From contig CAZMLU010000013.1 of assembly GCA_964567295.1 (NCBI GenBank), positions 1 through 35,511 on the forward strand: 35,511 nt of DNA. The letters are read 5' to 3'. The DNA comes from SLJK01 sp964567295. GTDB lineage: Bacteria; Bacillota; Dethiobacteria; DTU022; UBA8154. The notes under the pieces were generated by a model. The model saw only the letters and a list, made by a program, of their open reading frames with translations, was not told the origin of the DNA and made no database searches. Position 1 is the stretch's first letter. Each line of letters starts with the position of its first letter. The position numbers were made by a program, and so were the translations under genes. Below are positions 25,683-34,188 of this stretch, one piece after another.

Positions 25683-27113
25683 TTACCGGTTTTTAGTTAA
25701 GGAAGTTCCGGGGTAATAAAAGGAGAGAATCTCCTGATAACAGTGTCCATCCCTGGAACGGTTGTAAGCACCGTTCTGGCTCATTCCTACGCCGTGCCCC
25801 CATCCCTTTCCCTTAAAAACAAAAGCCTTTCGGAGGACTTGACTTATGCTACCGTCCCGGCCTAAGACTTTTAAGTTGTTACTTGTAAGCATCTCCTTTT
25901 TCCCTGTTCCAGCTGCTATCCACTTCCCCTCCAGCTCAGAAAGGCTTTTCTTTTGCTGGCTTCCGGTAATACTGGAAGCAACCCAAACGTCTTCCTTTAA
26001 ATCTTCTTCTACTGTAAAATGCTGGCTTCTAAGCCCCAGTGCATAGCGTGCCTCCTCTTTAAAAAAGGAAACGGCGCCTCCGTTTTCTACTATACGAAGC
26101 TCTTCAACTCTTCCGCTGGAAAAATTCGAAGCAACAATCACCTGTTCCACATCACCCGAAATAGAGCGATGATTCTGCTGCATAAGTTCAGCAATGGAAC
26201 TGGCAGGAATAGTTGCTTTCCAACGGGCATGTGGGTGGACCACCATGTTGGAGATGCCCTGCGGATTATCCGGATCATCATAGGGATCATGAACACTTTT
26301 TAAATAAGGTAAAGAAGTGCTCCATACATTTTCTGAACGTTCGGTATATCCACCGCTTGTTGCATAATAATAGGGCTGAATAAGCGAACCATTATACTGT
26401 AATAATTCTCCTTTTGTTTCTTCTACAGCAATGTCAGTATTATCTGTCTCTGCCTCTTTTCCACCGTATACCTGGGTATATTCAGTATCGCATACGTTGT
26501 AATAATCCTGGTCCCTTTCATTCTTGTTAAAAATAGCATAGGTTCTGGCAGCTACCGCCTGTGCTTTCAAAGCTTCCATGCCCCCATAATTACCCCAAGA
26601 AGTGGGCATTTCACAGGGCACTACTCCTTTGAGATAATATTCTATATCAAGTACATTTGCCGCAATTATACTTCCCTTATCTCCGGTTATCTCAAGCAAA
26701 CCGCGGTATTCACTTCCCTTAGAAGCATTATGAATCAGAAAAGAATATTCATAAGCAGGACTTGCAACAGGCTCCAAGAACAAGGGAGCTTCAAAAACTC
26801 CTTTTGCAGACCCCTGCCGATCAACTACTTTTATTCCACCATTATCCTTGTAAAACCTGTAACGACCAGGCGAAATATCCTGGATAACTTCACTATTTCG
26901 GTCGGTTAGATGATAATCTTCTTCAAAGCTGAGATCTGTATAACTATTCTTCATAGAGATACCTATCCTAAGTTCATTGTCCATTTTCGGGTCTGGTTCA
27001 GTGGCACCAGCTACAATATCACCCTTGTAATTCCCTGCAAAACCCAGGATCATAAACGTTATGATTAATAAAATAAAGAAACCGGTCCTGTAATAATTTA
27101 AAGGTGGCTTCAA
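25683..27113 (-). CDS. SpoIID/LytB-domain protein
   Basis: A 476-residue membrane-anchored protein with a SpoIID domain, the lytic transglycosylase fold that removes stem-free glycan during engulfment in sporulation. One N-terminal helix (about 11-28) anchors it, with the domain outside. Motifs are VVPCEMP with the probable catalytic Glu168, ALKAQAVAARTYA, QVYGG, YYYATSGGYTE, and the C-terminal GKGWGHGVGMSQNGAY and YYPGTSL. It is longer than classical SpoIID (about 340 residues), mainly through an N-terminal extension and a middle insertion, so it may be a paralogue. The start is TTG (27111-27113) with a modest GGGGTG upstream. It lies 30 bases ahead of queA; similar placement occurs in other Clostridia. 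Confidence 0.88.
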   Translation of the reverse strand: MKPPLNYYRTGFFILLIITFMILGFAGNYKGDIVAGATEPDPKMDNELRIGISMKNSYTDLSFEEDYHLTDRNSEVIQDISPGRYRFYKDNGGIKVVDRQGSAKGVFEAPLFLEPVASPAYEYSFLIHNASKGSEYRGLLEITGDKGSIIAANVLDIEYYLKGVVPCEMPTSWGNYGGMEALKAQAVAARTYAIFNKNERDQDYYNVCDTEYTQVYGGKEAETDNTDIAVEETKGELLQYNGSLIQPYYYATSGGYTERSENVWSTSLPYLKSVHDPYDDPDNPQGISNMVVHPHARWKATIPASSIAELMQQNHRSISGDVEQVIVASNFSSGRVEELRIVENGGAVSFFKEEARYALGLRSQHFTVEEDLKEDVWVASSITGSQQKKSLSELEGKWIAAGTGKKEMLTSNNLKVLGRDGSISQVLRKAFVFKGKGWGHGVGMSQNGAYNRSRDGHCYQEILSFYYPGTSLTKNR

Positions 27114-27260
27114 CTTGAAACACCCCGCTTTTATTTGTGACCGTTTAGTTATACGGCCTTTCTATAAACGTCTTGTAGCAAAATAGGACACCAATGGCAC
27201 TAAAACTATTCGTTTTAACGTTTCATGGCCAAAAAAGTTACTATTACCCCCCCCTGCCTT

Positions 27261-27488
27261 TCACCTCCGCATTAGATTAATAAGAGTTGTTAAAATTATG
27301 CTGATTATTATCATGGTTGTAATAGGAAAAAAGATGGTGAGATTTTCTCTTTTAATCAATATATCGCCGGGTAAACGCCCCATGCCGAATCTATCAAGAA
27401 CAATAAGTATAAGGCCAGCTACGGCAATCACAATACCGATGGTAAGCAGCACTCTGCCAATATTCGCCGCTCCCAACAAACAAATCAC
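27261..27488 (-). CDS. DUF2905 small membrane protein
   Basis: A 75-residue protein with two predicted membrane helices (about 9-30 and 52-72). The linker DRFGMGRLPGDI between them is the DUF2905 signature. The function is unknown. In several Clostridia and Deltaproteobacteria the family lies close to ruvB, as here. It begins four bases after the queH stop, so the two are probably translated in sequence. The start is consistent with AGGTG in the end of queH. An 8-base G run on the transcribed strand lies just after its stop. Confidence 0.85.
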   Translation of the reverse strand: MICLLGAANIGRVLLTIGIVIAVAGLILIVLDRFGMGRLPGDILIKRENLTIFFPITTMIIISIILTTLINLMRR

Positions 27489-27491
27489 CTC

Positions 27492-28028
27492 TCAAGAAGG
27501 ATAATAGCGCTCTTTCTCGCTAAAAATACAACCGCAGTAACCCTGCCGATATAGTCCCATATTTTTAGCCGTATCTATACTTTCTTTAAAGCCTCCTCGC
27601 AAATCTGCGTAAACAAACTTCAGTCCAAACTTGCCGGCCACCTTATCTCCCATTTCCCTAAGCAGATCATGTTTCTGATAAGGGCTTAATAGTAGAGTAG
27701 TGGAAAAAAAAGATATGCCATTTTCTCTAGCAAGGGCAGCTGTTTTTCCTAGGCGCCAACGGTAGCAGATAGCGCAGCGTTCTTCGCTGCTTTTCATTAC
27801 TCTTGAAAGAAATTCTTCCAGGGGGTAATCGTCTTCATAGATGACGTCTCTCTGCTCTGCTTCTGCCAGAGATTGTAGTGTTTTTTTTCTCTTCGCAAAC
27901 TCTTTAAAGGGCTGAATGTTAGGATTAAAAAATAAACCTTTTATTTCAAAACCTTTTTGTTGAAAATATCGCCATGAATAAATGCTACAAGGTGCACAAC
28001 AAATGTGCAAAAGCATTTTCTCTGCCAC
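27492..28028 (-). CDS. queH: Epoxyqueuosine reductase QueH
   Basis: Reduces epoxyqueuosine in tRNA to queuosine, the last step of the pathway; the non-homologous replacement for QueG (former DUF208). It has 178 residues. The conserved cysteines are CCAPC (Cys10, 11 and 14), CAIC (Cys85 and 88) and YCGC (Cys165 and 167), which hold the iron-sulfur and second metal sites described for the family. The start is GTG (28026-28028) with AAGGGGG about ten bases upstream; ATG at residue 5 is the alternative. Its presence with queA and tgt shows that the host completes queuosine; genes for preQ1 synthesis are not in the window. Confidence 0.95.
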   Translation of the reverse strand: MAEKMLLHICCAPCSIYSWRYFQQKGFEIKGLFFNPNIQPFKEFAKRKKTLQSLAEAEQRDVIYEDDYPLEEFLSRVMKSSEERCAICYRWRLGKTAALARENGISFFSTTLLLSPYQKHDLLREMGDKVAGKFGLKFVYADLRGGFKESIDTAKNMGLYRQGYCGCIFSEKERYYPS

Positions 28029-28065
28029 TTTTAAAATGCCCCCTTCTTAAGCTTTCTATCACAGC

Positions 28066-29085
28066 TTAAAGGCTTTGCTGACCAAAGCTTCCTTGCGAAA
28101 GATCCAGGTGCTTGTAAACCATCTCGGTTACCATCCTACCTCTGGGAGTACGTTTTAGAAAACCTATCTTCATCAAATATGGTTCATAAATCTCTTCAAT
28201 AGTTCCTGCTTCTTCATTAACAGAAGCGGCAATGGTCTCAAGACCGACCGGTCCCCCACCAAACTTATGGATAATGGTTTCCAGGTAAAGATAATCAGTG
28301 CGATCAAGGCCAATTTTATCAACCTCTAAGATCTCTAAAGCATCCGCAGCAACCTTTTCTGTTATAGCTCCTTGAGCCCTGATCTGAGCATAATCTCTTA
28401 CTCTTCTTAGGAGACGGTTAGCAATACGGGGAGTACCCCTTGAAGCCAGGGCAATCAACTCAGCTCCTACATCATCAATCTCTATCCCAACCACTGCCGC
28501 GGAACGCTCAATGATGTTGCAAAGAGCCTGTGGGGTGTAGAATTCTATTCTTTCCACTATCCCAAAACGGTCACGCAAAGGAGAAGAAATCAAGCCAGCG
28601 CGGGTGGTGGCTCCCACAAGTGTGAAAGGAACAAGGTCCAGTCTTAGGGAGCGGGCAGAAGGACCTTTACCCACAATAATATCCAGGGCAAAATCCTCCA
28701 TAGCAGGATATAGAATTTCCTCTACGGTGCGTTGCAGGCGATGAATCTCATCAATAAAAAGTATATCGCCCTGAGATAAATTCGTTAATAAGGCTGCCAA
28801 ATCGCCTGATTTTTCTATAGCAGGACCGGAAGTAACCTTGATGTTGCCTCCCATTTCCTTGGAAACAATAAAGGCCAGAGTGGTTTTGCCGAGACCCGGA
28901 GGACCATGAAGAAGGAGGTGATCCAGGGGCTCTCTCCTCTGTCTAGCTGCCTGGATGTAGATTTGTAACTTCTCTTTCAAAGAGTCCTGCCCTATAAAAT
29001 CCCCTAACTGCTGAGGACGCAATCCGTTTTCATAATGCACATCTTCCCCTCTAAGACGGGAAGAGACAATTCTTTCTTCTTCCAT
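28066..29085 (-). CDS. ruvB: Holliday junction branch migration ATPase RuvB
   Basis: Hexameric AAA+ motor that with RuvA drives branch migration of Holliday junctions. It has 339 residues. Walker A GPPGLGKT (61-68), Walker B ILFIDEIHRL, the sensor segment GATTRAGLISSPLRDRFGI, and the winged-helix end with FLKRTPRGRMVT are intact. The ATG start has a G-rich ribosome site. It begins 23 bases after ruvA, forming the standard ruvC-ruvA-ruvB order. Confidence 0.98.
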   Translation of the reverse strand: MEEERIVSSRLRGEDVHYENGLRPQQLGDFIGQDSLKEKLQIYIQAARQRREPLDHLLLHGPPGLGKTTLAFIVSKEMGGNIKVTSGPAIEKSGDLAALLTNLSQGDILFIDEIHRLQRTVEEILYPAMEDFALDIIVGKGPSARSLRLDLVPFTLVGATTRAGLISSPLRDRFGIVERIEFYTPQALCNIIERSAAVVGIEIDDVGAELIALASRGTPRIANRLLRRVRDYAQIRAQGAITEKVAADALEILEVDKIGLDRTDYLYLETIIHKFGGGPVGLETIAASVNEEAGTIEEIYEPYLMKIGFLKRTPRGRMVTEMVYKHLDLSQGSFGQQSL

Positions 29086-29108
29086 CTCTTTTCCCCCCAG
29101 TTTGAACC

Positions 29109-29714
29109 CTAGAGACGCCTTCCTGCCAGGAAATTTAAAGCCTCCCTAAAAAGAGCTTCCACTCCCATATTTTTCTTTTCTCCGAGGGAATTCTTTACCC
29201 TTGCCACGTCCTGAGATGAATAACCAAGTCCCAGCAGGGCCTGTTGGACATCCGTCCAACTATCAACATCTATTTCAGGAGCACTTATAAAACCGTGCAT
29301 TTTTTCTGCATGACCCTCCATTTTCTCATTTAATTCATACACCAGACGCTTTGCTGTCTTCCCTCCGATACCAGGCACACAAATTAACGCATTAACATCT
29401 TCTTCCACAATAGCTCTAATCAACTGTGAACAAGAAAGATGCCCTAACAGTGCAAGTCCAACCTTGGGGCCTACTCCACTTACACTGATGAGCATCAAAA
29501 ATAACTCTCTTTCTTCTAGAGTTCTAAAGCCGTAAAGGACAGGTTCTTCATCTTTTAATTGCAAATATGTATTCAGAACTATATCTTCACCTTGAACAGG
29601 TAGCTCGAAATAAAAAGAAGGAGGGATCAAAACTTGAATCCCAAGCCCCATTACATCGACTACGATATACTGGGGATGAGATTCTAGTAACTTTCCTTGC
29701 AAATAGCTAATCAT
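29109..29714 (-). CDS. ruvA: Holliday junction DNA helicase subunit RuvA
   Basis: Tetrameric protein that binds four-way junctions and loads RuvB. It has 201 residues. The N-terminal OB domain (MISYLQGKL), two helix-hairpin-helix motifs (LISVSGVGPKVGLALLG and VPGIGGKTAKRLV) and the C-terminal RuvB-binding helices (ALLGLGYSSQDV) are all visible. The start is ATG with AAGGTG upstream. It follows ruvC by 42 bases. Confidence 0.97.
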   Translation of the reverse strand: MISYLQGKLLESHPQYIVVDVMGLGIQVLIPPSFYFELPVQGEDIVLNTYLQLKDEEPVLYGFRTLEERELFLMLISVSGVGPKVGLALLGHLSCSQLIRAIVEEDVNALICVPGIGGKTAKRLVYELNEKMEGHAEKMHGFISAPEIDVDSWTDVQQALLGLGYSSQDVARVKNSLGEKKNMGVEALFREALNFLAGRRL

Positions 29715-29756
29715 CTATATGAGACACCTTCCTACCTCTAATGAGTACTTGTTTAA

Positions 29757-30254
29757 TCATTCTTGCTCTTCTATCAACTGCTGCCATCTGTGCGACTGAA
29801 GTTGGCATAAGGCTATTGCCAGCGCGTCAGCAGCATCATCAGGCGATGGAACTTGGGAAAGGCTCAGTATGATGGTTACCATATGCTGGACCTGTCTTTT
29901 TTCCGCACGCCCATAGCCTACCACAGCTTGTTTAACTTGCAAAGGAGTATATTCAAAAACTGGAAGTTGTTTTTCAGCCACAGCTGTAATAATAGCTCCC
30001 CTGGCCTCTCCCACCTGCAAGGCAGTACTTATATTTTTGCAAAAAAACAGCTTTTCAACGGCCACAGCCTCTGGTGAAAACCTGTCTATTAAGAGAACTA
30101 CATTTTGATATATTGAAAATATTCTCCCGGAAAGCTCCTGATTTGAAGGAGTGCTGATAATGCCATAGTCCACTCCCTGGAAGCCCTGATTATTATTCTC
30201 TACCACTCCGTATCCTGTCGTAGCCAGACCTGGATCTATCCCCAGAACTCTCAT
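29757..30254 (-). CDS. ruvC: Holliday junction resolvase RuvC
   Basis: Dimeric endonuclease that resolves Holliday junctions by paired nicks. It has 165 residues. The catalytic acidic residues match the family: Asp7 (GIDPG), Glu67 (VEKLFF), and Asp140 and Asp143 (DDAADALAIA). I chose ATG 30252-30254 because the family starts MRVLGIDPG and AAGGAG lies ten bases upstream; a longer reading adds 15 residues with no support. It follows yebC by 89 bases with no clear promoter between them, the common yebC-ruvCAB arrangement. Confidence 0.97.
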   Translation of the reverse strand: MRVLGIDPGLATTGYGVVENNNQGFQGVDYGIISTPSNQELSGRIFSIYQNVVLLIDRFSPEAVAVEKLFFCKNISTALQVGEARGAIITAVAEKQLPVFEYTPLQVKQAVVGYGRAEKRQVQHMVTIILSLSQVPSPDDAADALAIALCQLQSHRWQQLIEEQE

Positions 30255-30343
30255 CAAATAATTCTCCTTATCGAAGGACTTCAAACAGTTTTTTATCAAA
30301 AGTTAAACTTTACAGAGCAGCATTATTTAAAATAGGTAATAGC

Positions 30344-31111
30344 TTAACCTTGAGCTCCCAGGCTGGATTGCATAATTTCTTCAGGAATATCATAGTTAGC
30401 ATAAACATTTTGAACGTCATCATGATCTTCAAGGGATTCCATTAACAAAAGCACCTTTTCTGCCTCCTGAGGATCATCGATGTGAACATTACTTTGGGGA
30501 ATCATGGTAACCTCTGCGCTGCTGAGAAGAACTCCCTTCTCTTTCAATATTCTTTTAACTTGCTCAAACTCTTCAGGAGCCGTTGTAATTATGAAACTTC
30601 CATCTTCATTTTTAAAATCCTCTGCTCCTCCTTCCAGTGCTAAGAGCAAAAGTTCATCCTCCGCAGGCAAGTTTTCACCTTTCTCTATTACCAGACAACC
30701 TTTACGATCAAACATCCAGGAGACACATCCTGATTCTCCCATATTTCCTCCTTGCTTTGCAAAGATATTACGAATCTCCCCTGCAGTTCTATTGCGATTA
30801 TCTGTCAAGATATCCAACAATACTGCCACTCCGCCGAGAGCATAACCTTCATAATTTACTTGCTCATAGTTAACTCCATCTATTTCACCAAGACCTTTCT
30901 GGATAGCACGATCAATATTGTTCTGGGGTATATTGGCTTCCCGTGCCCTTTGAAAAGCCAGACGTAGGCGTGAATTGTCGTTAATATCTCCGCCACCTTC
31001 CCTGGCTGCAACCATCAATTCTTTGGCCAGTTTAGTAAATACTTTTCCCTTATGTGCATCGGCCCTTGCTTTACGATGCTTTATATTGGCCCACTTGGAA
31101 TGTCCAGCCAT
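30344..31111 (-). CDS. YebC/PmpR family protein (TACO1-like)
   Basis: A 255-residue YebC family protein, annotated as a DNA-binding regulator (PmpR); recent work links YebC-type proteins to translation of proline-rich stretches. The signature N-terminus MAGHSKWANIKHRKARAD is followed by FTKLAKELMVAAREGG and the NIPQNNIDRAIQKG block; NYEGYALGGVAVLL marks the second domain. The ATG has a strong AGGGGGGA. It lies 16 bases after the MOSC gene, showing that the molybdenum and ruv blocks are contiguous. Confidence 0.95.
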   Translation of the reverse strand: MAGHSKWANIKHRKARADAHKGKVFTKLAKELMVAAREGGGDINDNSRLRLAFQRAREANIPQNNIDRAIQKGLGEIDGVNYEQVNYEGYALGGVAVLLDILTDNRNRTAGEIRNIFAKQGGNMGESGCVSWMFDRKGCLVIEKGENLPAEDELLLLALEGGAEDFKNEDGSFIITTAPEEFEQVKRILKEKGVLLSSAEVTMIPQSNVHIDDPQEAEKVLLLMESLEDHDDVQNVYANYDIPEEIMQSSLGAQG

Positions 31112-31127
31112 CTTAATTCCCCCCTCT

Positions 31128-31586
31128 TTAAGAAGAAATTAGTTTAACAGGAGCTCCATTTTTTATAATCCCGCCTTTTATCACTCTTGCGAAAATACCT
31201 TCTTTTGGCATGACACAGTCACCTGCTTGATAGTAAATAGCACAGCGTTCATGGCACTCCTTACCCAATTGGGTTACTTCCAGTATAACATATTTTCCCA
31301 ACTGCAATCTTGTTCCGATCGGAAGTGCTATCAAATTAATACCGGTGGTAGTTATATTTTCGGCAAAATCACCTGGATTAACATCAAGGCCTTTTTCCCT
31401 AATTTTAGCAATGCTTTCAAGGGCCAACAAGCTTACCTGCCTATGCCAGTCGCCTGTATGTGCATCATCTTCCATCCCGTGCTCCTCAATTAGCAACGCC
31501 TCTTCTATATCTTTCTTTCTTTCTCCTTTGCTTGCACTTCGACAAACCGCTACGACCGTTCCTTCTTCTTGATAATCATTGGTCAT
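31128..31586 (-). CDS. MOSC-domain protein
   Basis: A stand-alone MOSC domain of 152 residues, related to the C-terminal domain of molybdenum cofactor sulfurase. Visible features: the N-terminal VVAVCRSASKGERKK segment, AGDWHRQVSLLA-like family sequence (here HTGDWHRQVSLLALESI), PGDFAENITTTGINL, and the conserved-cysteine segment GKECHERCAIYYQAGDCVMPKEGIFARV. Proteins of this type in Clostridia are linked to molybdopterin genes and may handle sulfur or cofactor; the reaction is unproven. I chose ATG 31584-31586 because AGGAGGTGGAT immediately precedes it; a 12-residue extension would overlap moaA. Its position after moaA fits a role in cofactor synthesis. Confidence 0.88.
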   Translation of the reverse strand: MTNDYQEEGTVVAVCRSASKGERKKDIEEALLIEEHGMEDDAHTGDWHRQVSLLALESIAKIREKGLDVNPGDFAENITTTGINLIALPIGTRLQLGKYVILEVTQLGKECHERCAIYYQAGDCVMPKEGIFARVIKGGIIKNGAPVKLISS

Positions 31587-31611
31587 ATCATCCACCTCCT
31601 GCTGAAAATAA

Positions 31612-32613
31612 TCAGCCGCCAATCTGTGTCATAGTACGTTTTCCTTTAAACTGTTTCATCCTATTGTATGAATCGCAGGAAACTCCTCCAGGATCAGGCT
31701 TAACTATTAATGCCTCGGCAAACTTCTTCTTTAATTTTTCTGTATCATTGAGAAAAGGCCGCAGGTCGATCTCCTCTTCCGAAAACAGACAAGGCTTCAG
31801 CCTTCCGTCAGAGGTTACCCGCAGGCGATTACAGCGATCGCAAAAATGCCTGCTCAGTGGAGATATCAATCCTATTTTACCCACAGCATTTTGCAAACGA
31901 TAATAACGGGCGGGACCACCTCCGTGGTCACCTTCAACAGGAATAAGGGGGGCTATTTTAGCAGCTTCCTCGACTACCTTATCCAGGGGGAGGAACAGGT
32001 CTCCCCAAGAGTCCTGTATTGAGACAGGCATATACTCAATGAAGCGTACATCAAGCTCCTGATTCTGAGTCAGTTTTATAAAACTTGCTATTTCGTGTTC
32101 ATTGATTCCTTTTAATAAAACCATATTAATTTTTACAGGAGTAAGGCCCGCTTTCAAAGATTTTTGAATTCCATTTAAAGTGCTGCAAAGTTTTCCGCCA
32201 TTCGTTATCTTTTTAAAATTTGCCTCTTCCAACGAATCCAAACTAATATTGACCCTGGTAAGACCTGCATCCGCAAGCTTGAAAGCGAGCTTATCTAACA
32301 GCATTCCGTTTGTAGTTAGAGATAGGTCGGAAATCTCTTTAAGACTGGCCAGCCATTTTACTATATCCAGGATATCTGGCCGCAGCAAAGGTTCTCCTCC
32401 AGTCAGGCGCACCTTGCTCATACCCAGCTCTACGGCAGCCTTTACTACAGCATATATTTCTTCAACCCTTAGCAATTCCTCCTTTACGTCTTCCGCACCA
32501 CATATTTCGGGGCTGGAGCGACAGTAAAAACAGCTCAAATTGCAATTTTCGGTAACTGACAACCGTAGATAATTAACCTCTCTTCCGTATGCATCAATCA
32601 AATTGTTCGGCAT
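31612..32613 (-). CDS. moaA: GTP 3',8-cyclase MoaA
   Basis: Radical SAM enzyme that opens molybdenum cofactor synthesis by converting GTP to 3',8-cyclo-GTP. It has 333 residues. The N-terminal cluster motif is Cys24, Cys28 and Cys31 (TENCNLSCFYC). The C-terminal substrate-binding cluster is in HFCDRCNRLRVTSDGRLKPC. The essential C-terminal double glycine (TQIGG) is present. The start is ATG with GGGAGGG. It lies between mobA and the MOSC gene; moaC, moaE, moaD and moeA are not in the window and must lie elsewhere if the pathway is complete. Confidence 0.97.
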   Translation of the reverse strand: MPNNLIDAYGREVNYLRLSVTENCNLSCFYCRSSPEICGAEDVKEELLRVEEIYAVVKAAVELGMSKVRLTGGEPLLRPDILDIVKWLASLKEISDLSLTTNGMLLDKLAFKLADAGLTRVNISLDSLEEANFKKITNGGKLCSTLNGIQKSLKAGLTPVKINMVLLKGINEHEIASFIKLTQNQELDVRFIEYMPVSIQDSWGDLFLPLDKVVEEAAKIAPLIPVEGDHGGGPARYYRLQNAVGKIGLISPLSRHFCDRCNRLRVTSDGRLKPCLFSEEEIDLRPFLNDTEKLKKKFAEALIVKPDPGGVSCDSYNRMKQFKGKRTMTQIGG

Positions 32614-32646
32614 ACAAAGCCCTCCCCAATACCCTGTAGATTTGTT

Positions 32647-33276
32647 TTATTTATTATTATTTCCTTCCAAATCTAACCACTTTATAGCTTCCAGGTAGGC
32701 CTCCCGGGTGTTAATATTATGGAAAGACATCAAATAGGGATCATAAGAACGCACTGTTTCTTCTGGGATAACCTTCTTTTCAAAGTAAGGGTATAAGGCT
32801 ACAATCTTATACTTTCGTTCCTGTAAAGAGGGTGTAATAATTTGCAGCGCACTCTTGTTATAGAAAGTAAATAACGGTTGATAGTGACCTTGTACCCTTG
32901 GGGTCACCACATCATAATCCGATGCAGAATTAGACATATACTTTATCAGAGGCGTCGAAATAAAGGGCATATCACATCCTACTACAAAACTGGAATTATA
33001 AGAAGAAACAAAGATACCAGCATGAATCCCTCGCAAGGCATTTTTATCCTCACCACTTATAATATCCCCTGTCATTTTAGCGCCTTTTAGGTAATAAAAA
33101 TCCTTAAAACGGTCCGTTACTATAATCACCTCTTGAAAAAGATCGTCAAGTTTATTAAATACCAATTCAATTAGTGACTTCCCTTTTAGCCTTAAAAAGG
33201 CTTTGCTCTCTCCCATACGCTTACTGTCGCCGCCTGCCAGAATAACAGCTGATAGAGGTATCTTTGTTTTAGACAA
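32647..33276 (-). CDS. mobA: Molybdenum cofactor guanylyltransferase MobA
   Basis: Transfers GMP to molybdopterin to form the guanine dinucleotide cofactor used by DMSO-reductase-family enzymes. It has 209 residues. The nucleotide-binding loop ILAGGDSKRMGESKAFL (12-28) and the metal-binding VVGCDMPFIS are typical. The start is TTG (33274-33276) preceded by AAGGGAAG. The guanylyl form of the cofactor and the neighbouring Tat genes together suggest exported molybdoenzymes, since such enzymes are common Tat substrates; that link is inference. Confidence 0.93.
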   Translation of the reverse strand: MSKTKIPLSAVILAGGDSKRMGESKAFLRLKGKSLIELVFNKLDDLFQEVIIVTDRFKDFYYLKGAKMTGDIISGEDKNALRGIHAGIFVSSYNSSFVVGCDMPFISTPLIKYMSNSASDYDVVTPRVQGHYQPLFTFYNKSALQIITPSLQERKYKIVALYPYFEKKVIPEETVRSYDPYLMSFHNINTREAYLEAIKWLDLEGNNNK

Positions 33277-33313
33277 TTTCCGTAAACTTCCCTTCTACCG
33301 CAAGTATCTGCCT

Positions 33314-34066
33314 TCATCGGTTACCTTCCGCCCTTTCAGCTTTTTTCCTCTGTCTTTCTGTATAGCGAACCAAATTAACGCCTAACTCATAAAGTAATAT
33401 TAACGGCCCGACCATCAGAATTTGAGAAAAAATATCAGGAGGAGTAATAAGAGATGCCATTATTGCGATAATGAGGATTGCATATTTGCGATTTTTTCTT
33501 AAAAACCCTGAGGAGACCAGGCCTAAGCGCCCTAAAAACCATGAAATCAGGGGAATTTGAAATACTAAACCAAAAGCTAGCATAAATGTTACTGCAAAAG
33601 AAATATAGGCGCTGATGGTAAAAAGGGGAGAAAGACCTTCTGTTTCAAAACCCAGGAAAAAATGCAGTGCATAAGGAAATACAACAAAATAACTAAACCC
33701 CACACCCCCGGCAAATAACAAGATCATAAATATTACCAACGGGATAAGTGCTTTTTTTTCTGTATCACGCAGCGCAGGCAAAATAAAAAGCAGTATCTGG
33801 TATAAGGTGAATGGTAGAGTTGCAAATATGCTGGTGATAAAAGAAAGTCTAATCTGAGACATAAATGCCTCGGCAGGTGTAGTATATATAAGATCCATAT
33901 CTTTTGCTGGTAAGGTTATAAAATATAGAATATCCTGAATAAAAACAAATGCTACAGCAGTTCCAAATATCACTACAATTGCTATGTAAATAAGTTTTTT
34001 TCTCAACTCATCCAGATGATCAAAAAAAGACAAATCTACAATTTGTTTGCGTTTCCTGGCTGCCAT
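33314..34066 (-). CDS. tatC: Sec-independent translocase subunit TatC
   Basis: Core receptor of the twin-arginine translocon, which exports folded proteins. It has 250 residues with six predicted membrane helices. The N-terminal signature FFDHLDELRKKLIY is followed by a first helix, and the FETEGLSPLFTISAYISF loop and SFLITPPDIFSQ-like region (here ASLITPPDIFSQIL) are characteristic. The start is ATG with GAGGTC upstream. Two TatA-family genes precede it and the 122-base gap to them contains a hairpin. Confidence 0.97.
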   Translation of the reverse strand: MAARKRKQIVDLSFFDHLDELRKKLIYIAIVVIFGTAVAFVFIQDILYFITLPAKDMDLIYTTPAEAFMSQIRLSFITSIFATLPFTLYQILLFILPALRDTEKKALIPLVIFMILLFAGGVGFSYFVVFPYALHFFLGFETEGLSPLFTISAYISFAVTFMLAFGLVFQIPLISWFLGRLGLVSSGFLRKNRKYAILIIAIMASLITPPDIFSQILMVGPLILLYELGVNLVRYTERQRKKAERAEGNR

Positions 34067-34089
34067 GTTTGACCTCGCTTTCCTCTCAT

Positions 34090-34119
34090 TCTATACTATA
34101 GAAAAGCTTCATGATTCAA
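34090..34119 (-). promoter_or_regulatory. Weak internal promoter candidate before tatC
   Basis: On the minus strand TTGAAT (34114-34119) and TATAGA (34090-34095) are separated by 18 bases, 24 bases ahead of the tatC start. Matches are partial and the region is A+T-rich, so this is only a candidate. Confidence 0.25.
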
Positions 34120-34138
34120 ATGAGCAAGGTCTCAAATT

Positions 34139-34163
34139 GCCCGCTTTTCATAAAAGGCGGGGC
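34139..34163 (-). promoter_or_regulatory. Hairpin between the short tatA gene and tatC
   Basis: On the minus strand a GCCCCGCC-type arm and a GCGGGC arm, with paired T4/A4 near a three-base loop, form about ten pairs with two bulges. No U-tract follows, so a complete stop is unlikely. A partial terminator or an mRNA-stabilising structure that sets the TatA:TatC ratio is possible. Confidence 0.45.
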
Positions 34164-34188
34164 ATGAGCTTATAAATTAACTTTATAT

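Noticed and set aside
27247..27254. Run of eight C, possible phase-variable tract
   Set aside because: It lies after the stop codon of the DUF2905 gene and is not in a coding or clear promoter position.
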